Positions 55,918 through 64,000 of a DNA stretch of 64,000 bases are shown here, piece after piece. The notes under the pieces were generated by a model. That model did no database searches, had not been told where the DNA came from, and worked only from the letters and a program-made list of their open reading frames with translations. Made by a program: the position numbers and the translations under genes. Origin of the DNA: Pleurostoma richardsiae (Eukaryota > Ascomycota > Sordariomycetes > Calosphaeriales > Pleurostomataceae); contig JANBVO010000001.1 of NCBI GenBank assembly GCA_030052745.1, forward strand, positions 1,178,001-1,242,000, given 5' to 3'. Each line of letters opens with the position of its first letter. Position 1 is the first letter of the stretch.

Positions 55918-56983
55918 CTTCTGGCGATTTGTGCTCAACAGTCCGATAGTAGAAGTTCTTGATCTTTTCAACGTCAGGGGATGTTAGGAGCGCCTTCATC
56001 GCCGCCAGAAGACGAATGCATGATGGGCGAGCGAGCCATTTTGTTCACTTCGTCTTGCATCATTTCGCGGAGAGAGGAGAGCAGTGGATTGACGGATGCC
56101 CCGGTTGAATGTAGCAGTCTATATTGAACGGCGGCACTCGATGGTACCTGGACCGGGATGATCGACTGCAAGATCTGGCAACATGGAGGTCATGTTCCGA
56201 GAGCCAATCAGTCCCAGACAATCATGTCTACAGCACGTCTCCTCGAGCATTAGAGCAGGTAGCAAACTCCGAGCAGATACTTGACGCTCCGCTTGATAGA
56301 CAGGAGAGAACAGGCGTCATTAGAGAGTCTCGAAGGCATTTAGGGAGATTTGGCAGCATCTACTACCGGAGATACTTCTCAGATCCTTGGTGAAGTTAAG
56401 CGTGGACGACTTCTGCTGCAGGTTTTGCTAACGCCGTGTCTCGCCGCATTTTCGGCACTGACACGAAGAGCCTCGTCCGCTTCGCCTCTAGAAGTCCCGG
56501 AAACCGGTCCTGGACCTCAAGCCCGGAGCCAGAATGAGAGGATGACATCTCGAAGCTGCACCCCGGGCCAAGGCGCAGATCTCAGACGGGGAGCCCTACA
56601 GGCTACTGGAGGCGCCTTGGCTTACGGCTGCCGAAGCCAGTCATCGAGATACGAAATACGAAGTAAGACGCCACGGCCCAATTACAGTGGGCCATTGCAC
56701 CTTGCCGCCTCTCTATTGGGTTGCTTGCGGTTGGAGAGAGGAGGTGAACAGCATACGCATGCGGACTGACTATATATAGAAGCCTGTGTTTCTGGTCTGG
56801 TATTGCTTGAGGCTTCATTCACTGCTGCAAACATCGTCGACTGTCTTCAATTCCTCCTGGCAGGTCTTCCCTCTTGTGCGACTTATCGGGCTATCCTCTA
56901 GCAACGGTACCGCAGCGCCATCAGCTCCCGTCCGGATAATCAGATCATAGTGTTAGTAGAAAAGTACACTTGGTAGTGCCACA
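55918..56983. other. 1.07-kb divergent intergenic region
   Basis: Between the GH131 and YbjQ-type genes. A TATATATA string at 56771-56777 may serve the latter. No gene is supported. Confidence 0.45.
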
Positions 56984-57541
56984 ATGGCGTCTTCAAATCA
57001 TGCTACGAAGGCCTCGCCGGACCACCACCACATCCCCCCTGAGATCCAGGACCTGCACTGCTTCACCGAGACCGGGGGGACCATAACGACAACCATGTTC
57101 GACATCCCGGGCTACCGCATCACCAAGGTCCTGGGCACGGTCTACGGCATCACCGTCCGCTCCCGCAACTGGGGCGCCTCCCTCGGCATGGTCCTCAAGA
57201 GCCTCGCGGGCGGCGAGCTGCGGTGGTTCACAAATCTCGTGAGCGTTTCCCTTCCCCCTTCCCTGTAGGCAAAGGGGGGAAGAGAAGGGGGACCACCACC
57301 ACCACGCTAACGGGGCATCTGACAGCTGTACACGGCGCGCAACGACGCGGTCGGCAGGGTGGTCGACGAGTGCCAGAAGCGCGGGGGTAACGCCATCATC
57401 GCCCTGCGCTTCGACGCGGGCGACATGGGCGGGTTTGCCCAGGTGTGCGCCTACGGCACCGCCGCCGTCGTGGAGAAGATCGACCCGACCACCACGGTGC
57501 CCGAGTACCCCCAGCTGACCTCCGGTAGAGCTGGCGCTTAG
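56984..57541 (+). CDS. YbjQ/UPF0145 family protein
   Basis: Two exons (56984-57238 and 57326-57541, intron 57239-57325) encode 156 residues. After a 35-residue His/Pro-rich leader, the UPF0145 (DUF74) fold is readable: TTMFDIPGYRITKVLGTVYG, TVRSRNWG, GELRWFTNLLYTARNDAVGRVV, GGNAIIALRFDAGDM and the end VCAYGTAAVVEKI. In bacteria these small pentamer-forming proteins are often annotated as heavy-metal binding, though evidence for that is thin, and the motif for metal is not seen here. The family is mainly prokaryotic with scattered fungal members; the intron and GC-rich codon use show that this copy is settled in its host. Function unknown, probably cytosolic. Confidence 0.88.
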
Positions 57542-57836
57542 GAGATGAGGTGGGCTTCCCGAGGACGGGCGGGTTGGCCGCTGTTCAATTAACCCTCCTG
57601 AGTTGCATCTTCTCTCGTGTCTGCCAGTTCTCCGAATAGGGTGAGGCGCACATCTTGTTGGCCACGTGAAAGGACAGGGAAGGGGCATGTGAGGGTCGAA
57701 CGGATGAATGCTCACGAGATGATACCAAGAATGTATATCCTAAGTAGGAATGCAATGTTTAGCCCTGTCTCCTAATGGATACACCCATGAACGCCATACA
57801 ATGCAAAGACAGAATGCGACGACAGCCATGAACCCC

Positions 57837-60745
57837 TCATACACCAGGCTGCCCTGCGCACGCGAGCGGCGACAGGAGACACAGATTGACCCTCGCCTCG
57901 CGCTTCTCTTCCTGTCTCTTCCTCTTCTCGGCCGGCTTTGCATCATCAACCCTGAGCCACTCCCCATTGAAAGCGTTGATAAGCCAGTTATTCAACTCTG
58001 CGGGGATCAGTCAGCAAATGGGAACGTGGGAAATAAGGGATAGAGAAGGTGCTTGAGGCTCTCACTGTCGTAGACAATCCTGTTCGCGTTATGGAAGTAT
58101 ATCCCGTGATCGCTGTCAGGGAAGACATGGACATCGTAGTTCTCGATGCCCGCCAGGTCCAGCTTATCCAACAGCGTAAGCGTGTTCTGCATGTGCACGT
58201 TGTCGTCCGCGACGCCGTGCATGACAAGGAACCGCACGTTAGACGCGAGCGCCGTAACGTTGCTGATCGCTGTGTCGTCGTAGCCGTCCGGGTTCTCCTG
58301 CGGCGTGCGCATATATCTCTCTGTGTAGATGGAGTCGTAGAACCGCCAGTCCGTCACGGGGGCCACCGCCATGCCGTAGCTGAAAGTCTGCCCAGCATCT
58401 TGCTCCAGCGTCTTGAGCGTCATGAAGCCACCGTACGACCAGCCCCAGATGGCAATCCGGGAAGCGTCAACATAGCCGAGCGAGGCCCAGTGCTTGGCGG
58501 CGGCGATCTGGTCGTGGGACTCCCAGTGGCCCAAGTTGCCGCGGACCAGCACGCGATTCTTGCGTCCGATAAAGCCCGTGCCCCGGCCATCGACCGTGAC
58601 GACGACATAGCCCAGTCCAGCAGCTATGTACGATTGGAAGTCGACGCCGAATCGCTTCTGAACTGACTGTGATCCCGGGCCACTGTATTGTTGGAAAAGC
58701 ACTGGATACTTCTTCTTAGGGTCAAAATGCGGAGGACGGCGTTCAACGTAGTTGAGATCAACACCATCGACGTTGATAGTGCCGTAGATCTTAATTGGCA
58801 ACTCATGTTTCTTCGCACGGTCGGCGAGCTCACTATTGTCCTCAATGAGATGCTGATACGGGGCCGGATTGCTGGGTGTGCTGATGACCTTCTGCCACGG
58901 TACATTAGGCCCACCGTAGCTCAGCAAGCCATAGCCAGCTCCGCTCGAAAAGGACACACCGTAGAAGCCTTCGACAGATGTATCTGTGAGAGGTTCAAGG
59001 TCTGACCCGTCGAGCTTGACACTGTAGACGTGACGCTGGATCGAAGATTCCCTCGTACCAACAAAGTAGACAAGGTTTCTGTCCAGATCCACGGCAGACG
59101 GTCCGTCAGAAACCTCCCAGTCTCCCTTGGTGATCATGATCGGCTCTGGATTATCCAAGGGAGTAAAGTAGGCCAAATGGTCACCATTGTCGTAAATAAC
59201 AGTGTCAATGTATCCATCATTCGGGCGTTGCTTCTTGACATCTGCAGGAATGTAGGTGGTCGTCTGTGAGATCTCGAACCACCCGCCGTCGAGCTCGTTG
59301 ACGTCGACGGTTCTGACCGCCCTGCCTGTCCTTGAGGCAACATCAACAAGAACGACACGCATCACATCACTGATGCGATTTGTCTCCTTGATGATCACAT
59401 GCTGGCCGGCCCAGACAACAGTGGTGATGAGTCTGTCATCATCGGCGAATTCACCGGAGATCTCAACCTCGAAGACGTCACCGCGGACGACATCGTAGAA
59501 TTGCAGATCGACAACGGGGTTGTGAGAACCGGCTTTGGGGTACTTGATCATCCGAACCTCCGGATAGTTCTCCTCCCCGTCAGCTGGCTTCTCTCCGCTT
59601 GGACGGGAGACGAAGTACTGGATCGGGTACTCCGGCACGCCCGACTCGTTTGTTCGCAGGAAGGCTATATAATTACCGTCATCTGACCACCAAGTAGCGC
59701 TTGGTCCGGAGAGGACTTCCTCTTCGTAGACCCAGTCGGGCACACCGTAGAAGAGCTCCGGGCCACCATCCTTTGAGATCTGCGTAATCTTGTCGTAGCC
59801 AATGCGCCTCAAGTACATGTTGTTGTCCCTGGTAAACACAATGGTGTCGCTTGTGGGGCTCCAGCTCGCAAGCTGTATCCGCGCGGTAGGGTTGCTGGGA
59901 TCTAGAGGCTCGACTTCCTGCGAGTTGACATCTAAAATCCAATACAGAGCGGTGCTCGAGTGCCTCCAGTTGGACTGGTAGTCCGTGCCCACGAGTACTT
60001 TAAGCATATTGGGATTGGGTTCGGCCTTCCAGGTCTGATACTGCTTCCCAGCGTAGACGAACCACCCCTTCCTCATCAGCGTCTTCCCCGAAGCCACTTG
60101 CACGCTGTCAGCAGCATCTGGGTTCCTGCTGCGGACATCCTCGACAACGAGGTAATCCTTCCCGCTCGCGCCCTGTTCGAGCAAGAGACCGTCCTCGCCG
60201 TCAGGTCCCCGGATCCAGCTGATATCATGGCTATTGCTCCGCCAATACCCCGTGTGCATCTGCTCTAGTGTGACTTTCTTGCCGTTTCCCCGCGAGACGG
60301 TAGCTTGGGGGTCGTGCTCGAAAGTGGAAGAGTGCTTGTAGGCTTGCGACGAGATGTAAAAGACCAGCGCGGCTACCCAGCCGGCAAGGAACACGCCTGC
60401 AGCAATGAATATGACACGGCGGAAGCTCTTGTCCATGCGCTTGACTCCCACAGCAGGGGAGCCAGCTAGAAACGGGCCAGTTTCGAGGTCATTAGAGGGT
60501 TCGTCCTTCAGGGGATCCTCTTCGTCGAAGTCGGACAGGCTGCCACCGTGGTCGCCGTAGGGAAGGTCATTGTGGCGTGGCAGAGGTGAGCTACGCCGTT
60601 TCGAGGAAGATCGTGGCCGGGAGAGACGTTCGTTGATACGGTCGAAGACGATGCTCGTGGTAGAGACGGAGGAGTCGGATTCCTGAGACATTCTGTGCGC
60701 GTCTCCAGCATCGGAGCTGTCGAGGAGCGGATCTTTGTCTGCCAT
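57837..60745 (-). CDS. Type IV dipeptidyl aminopeptidase, DPAP B/STE13-like (S9B)
   Basis: Two exons (60745-58066 and 57997-57837, intron 57998-58065) give 946 residues. Without the splice the frame would end in an unrelated tail; with it the protein continues [18 protein letters not shown], the usual S9B C-terminus. A 105-residue acidic cytosolic N-terminus precedes one membrane helix (about 110-132), giving a type II protein. The eight-bladed propeller follows with YWILDVNSQ and [11 protein letters not shown] (the double-Glu motif that holds the substrate amino terminus). The hydrolase domain has the nucleophile in GWSYGG (S770), Asp in HGVADDNVH and His in DSDHGIYF. These enzymes cut X-Ala or X-Pro dipeptides in the vacuole (DAP2) or late Golgi (STE13). 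Length fits vacuolar DapB-type fungal proteins; a role in pheromone trimming is possible. Confidence 0.93.
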
Positions 60746-61627
60746 GTTGCAGGATCAGGCAATGAACGATGTGATGAATGCAGTCGATATTCGCTGGCTA
60801 GCCAAGGCCAAGACGATGCGCCTAGGCAGGACAGCACAAGCGATGCTCGGCAAGGTCGAGAAGCTTAGTTCCCGTGCGCAACGATGGGATGAAACCGCAT
60901 CACGGCTCGACGCTGGTTCCGTGGAATGTCAGACAGATCAGACGCCAGGACAAGCTTGGCGACAGGAAGCGAGGGTGTTGAACAGACGGCATCACTCACC
61001 GGCCAGGTGCAGATGCCAAAGATGTCACGTATTCCGGATCTCTATCAAGGCATGCCACTGAGGCACATCTATTCAGCACCCGATTCAGTCGCACTAGAAT
61101 AGAGGCCGGCCTCCTTTGTGTCGTCGCCGGAGGTCTAGACGAGTCGAGTCCAGGGGCAGACAAGGTGAAGAGCACGGGCCACCGCCTCAAGCTTTATCGA
61201 TAAGCTTTCATGCCGGTACGTACTCCGTACCTATCTACTCACGCCCTCCTCCCCTTCGCAACAACATCATCACCCTTCTACTTTCCGACTAAATCTCCCC
61301 GCGAAATGATATGTTGAGGACATTCATTTCGATAATCCACGAACAGTAGAATGCGACGCTTCTCACTGTGCCAGACCCTGACTCTCACTCACAACGATCT
61401 CCAGCGGCAGGGTATCTCGAGTCCTCAGCAATGTTCGCGCATCACCCATCACATCTTCCTCGCAAGCCATTGCATCATGCATGTGATAAAATACTATTCG
61501 CTTCAATCCCACAGTACTCTGCATTCTATAAGACAGTCTACAGTTAATGTACAGACATATCAGAGAGTCATTGGACATCGTTAAACGCAGCAAACCCAAG
61601 TCTCAGCGCTAGAAATGCGTCGTCAGA
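60746..61627. other. Intergenic region upstream of the peptidase gene
   Basis: 882 bp between the peptidase start and the GH79 stop. It contains a near-palindrome AAGCTTTATCGATAAGCTT (about 61190-61208) and an inverted repeat GGTACG/CGTACC (61215-61220 and 61226-61231). No gene is supported. Confidence 0.45.
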
Positions 61628-63451
61628 TCAAAGATAAACTAGGAGCGCCTCCGTCGCTTCTATAATGACGTTCACCGTCCCGTTCTGCACCTGCAGCACC
61701 TGTGTGTCGTCTCTCTTCGCCTCCACTACAGTGCCCTCCGTTGAATACGGCCAGTCGAGCCCCGCCCAAGTGATGTTGCTCTGGGCGTCCCCACTCGGGC
61801 CCGTCAGCCTCTTGACCGTCACCGAGGTCGCCGTCGCGCTCGGCAGCGCCAGCTGCACCGTCTCTGTCTGTCTGGCGGTGGTCGAGTTGGCCTCCCAGAG
61901 CTGCTGGTTCGTGAGTGCGACCCGTGTCAGCTTCCCGTCGTGGTAGCCCCCGTACGCCGTGACGTTGTCGTTACCCGTCTTCAGCTCCTGGACCCGCAGC
62001 GTCGTGGAAACATCGAGGCCAGGCCCCATGAAATCTGCCACGAAGACGTGCCCGTACCAGCCGCCCAGGACTTGGGGCGTGGTGCCGTTGGTAGAGTTGA
62101 CCGGCCGCCACGCGGAGAAGGCGAAGTCCTTGCCCATCTGCATGTTAACACGCGTGACATTCTGGTTGTCGCGCCGTCGTTAGCATTGTCTTTCAGCCAA
62201 TACGTGAGTCGCGAGAAGAGGCTCACAATGCTCATCACGTATAGCAACCAATCCACCGTCCAGACTGCAGAACCCAGGCTGGCTGCCAGGTGGTAGTCCG
62301 GCTGGCTTTCGGCGTTGTTACCCAGAGAGGAGCCCACTTCATCGATGATGAAGGTGAAGTTGTTCGCCTTCGCAGCTTTGATGAATGGAAGGAAATACTC
62401 GTTCGTCTTTGACACCGTGTACGAATGATTGAGCAGTGTTGCTGGGTTTGCCCGTCAGTGTCTACATGATCAAGCGGTCAAGGGCACGAGGGTATGTCAT
62501 CTACTCACATTGCAGGTCGTCTCCGTCATAGGTTTGGTAGCTGTGCCCCGTCAGCTATGTTGCTACCATTTCAACAAGGAAGGACACTCACTAATGCGCT
62601 GCAATAGTCTGGACGTCGCTCAAGTCGATCATATCCTCCGTCTCGTTGATAAAGTTGTCGCTAGACGAAAGTTAGACACTGCCGGTTGTGATACGGGTGG
62701 CTCTTTCTCTTACATTGTCCAGGCCTCCTCATCAACTTCAGAGCTCTTGTCGAAGATCTGGAAAATCTTTCCGTCCGGCAGCTCTGTGATGTTTCTGCTC
62801 AGGAGATCCATGTAAGTCTTGACCTCGTCGGCGTAATTTTCTGGGCCGTATGAGCTATTCCTGAATCCCTGGGTGACGAAGAGATCGACCTCGTTGCCGA
62901 TCTCAATGCTCTGCAGTTTCTCAACACCCATGGCATCGATGCAGCTCTGGACAAACTCGACCGCATTGGTATAATTTGTTCCATTGTCCCTCGCCAGCGG
63001 GAACTGCAGCATGTACTTCGTGTTGTTCAGAACACCGAGGCTGTCGAACCACGTCGACCCGAACGTAATGTTCGATTCGAGTCCATCGTCATCCCCTTCA
63101 GGCCATATCACGTTCTCCTGCTGGCTCAGGTCGAAGATTGCGTGGTCCCTGGGTCACTGGTCAGCTTCTCTATTAGCGCCGGAAAGGTCGACTGCCGCCT
63201 CCTTACAATGATGTCCCGCCTATGCGGACGATTGTCGGAACCCCGGTTCGGCTCGAGATTGCGTTGAACAGGTTCTGCGAGAACTGGTTCACGAAATCGG
63301 GAAAACTCGTGGATTCTATCCCGAATCCCAGGAACGCCGGGTCGACAGCATCACTCGCTCCCTGAGGGACCTGATTCGGCGCGTTGACTTTGACTGTCGC
63401 GGCTGCGGCTGCGGCGCCGAACGCCAGGAGGCTGAAGGGGGGAGGCCACAT
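61628..63451 (-). CDS. Secreted GH79 beta-glucuronidase
   Basis: Six exons (63451-63207, 63148-62714, 62660-62592, 62540-62509, 62441-62227, 62161-61628) join in phase to 509 residues; one exon is only 32 nt. The N-terminus MWPPPFSLLAFGAAAAAATV is a signal peptide. FLGFGIESTSFPDFV and VRIGGTSLDHAIFD open the barrel. The acid/base Glu is in EIGNEVDLF (E168) and the nucleophile in FIIDEVGSSLG (E295), both as in GH79. The C-terminal beta domain follows, and many NxS/T sequons suggest N-glycosylation. GH79 enzymes release glucuronic or 4-O-methyl-glucuronic acid from arabinogalactan proteins and related glycans. Together with the GH131 gene, 7 kb away, it points to plant cell-wall use. Intron sizes (51-67 nt) are typical for the window. 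Confidence 0.9.
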
Positions 63452-64000
63452 CTTGAGGACGGCTGAGGGATATCGACCACGGACGAAGCCATTTCCATTC
63501 TGTTGAATCCCATAATCGTCTTTTATGTCTGTTCACAACTGAACACATCATGTTCATTTCTTCACATGACATCACAAACTGGTATGTCATATATTCAGAT
63601 GCACGAAGATCTGGGGTCCACACGCCCCACGCCGAGCCTCATAGCGCCGGGCATCTAGGTGAAAACACCGCCGGACAAGCAGGATATTGCAACAGCTAGT
63701 TGCGTACACACGTATTGGTTGACGTTGCTTAGCACATAAATAGGAGCCTTCGTCCTGCCAACACATTACGTTGGCTACTGATCGCAGTCGACGGAGATGC
63801 GGGTCGATCCGATCTGGAGACCCATGCCCAGAGGGGAATGACGACTGCAACCATGTTATGCGCAGATCCAATGATGAAGTACGTTGTCTGGCCTCTCCAA
63901 GTCCCAGGTGCCGCATCCTTGCTCGGGATCCCCAGATTTGCACAAGGGCGTCCATGAAGGCGGCCTGCATCCATGTGGCTACGGTACCCGGAAACTACTT
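63452..64000. other. Right edge, no supported gene
   Basis: 549 bp to the window end. It includes the promoter of the GH79 gene. Two overlapping minus-strand frames reach the edge but have no recognisable content and might be the tail of a gene outside the window. Confidence 0.4.

Noticed and set aside
1-64000. CRISPR arrays, bacterial operons, rRNA genes
   Set aside because: No regularly spaced direct repeats and no rRNA-like sequence were seen; intron-bearing genes mark the DNA as fungal nuclear.

Overview
The window comes from a filamentous ascomycete, most likely a Sordariomycete. The genes carry short spliceosomal introns (about 50-140 nt, GT...AG, often with CTAAC or CTGAC branch sites). 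The gene set is typical of filamentous fungi: a HET-domain protein, Zn2Cys6 regulator, group I P450, Dal5-like and Tri12-like MFS carriers, GH131 and GH79 enzymes, and an alpha-type mating pheromone precursor with WCxWPGQPCW repeats. One AT-rich DNA transposon has the look of repeat-induced point mutation (RIP). All gene models below were joined by hand from splice signals, reading-frame phase and family resemblance; none was tested against transcripts or databases.

Layout. 0-0.9 kb: 5' part of an unrecognised three-TM protein that runs off the left edge. 0.9-4.7 kb: nothing supported. 4.7-12.2 kb: cellulose-synthase-like GT2, a P450 and a Zn2Cys6 regulator (the last two divergent). 12.6-19.6 kb: a 1270-aa 5-oxoprolinase/hydantoinase divergent from a Dal5-like carrier, with NIT2/AreA-type GATA sites between them. 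20.9-26.3 kb: an unknown protein, a SET-domain protein and a HET-domain protein. 27.2-31.2 kb: two convergent MFS carriers. 32.4-36.7 kb: RidA, a DapA-family aldolase and a D-serine-dehydratase-like PLP enzyme. 37.35-41.40 kb: a Tc1/mariner-type transposon with perfect 98-bp inverted ends and a decayed core. 42.6-54.1 kb: prolyl-4-hydroxylase-like enzyme, alpha-pheromone precursor, FMP32/DUF1640 mitochondrial protein and clathrin heavy chain. 54.8-63.5 kb: GH131, a YbjQ/UPF0145 protein, a DPAP/STE13-type peptidase and a GH79 glucuronidase.

How genes may work together. The oxoprolinase-carrier pair looks like a nitrogen-regulated uptake and ring-opening module. RidA beside a D-serine-dehydratase-like enzyme makes biochemical sense, because such dehydratases release the enamines that RidA clears; the aldolase and carrier nearby would fit a small catabolic neighbourhood for D- or hydroxy-amino acids. 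The pheromone precursor has Kex2-type sites and X-Ala/X-Pro spacers of the kind trimmed by STE13-type peptidases, and one such peptidase is encoded 12 kb away. The points most worth checking are a possible extra cysteine-bounded peptide in the pheromone precursor, an 89-codon open frame directly after the clathrin stop, the contrast between intact ends and ruined core in the transposon, and the RidA/PLP-enzyme neighbourhood.
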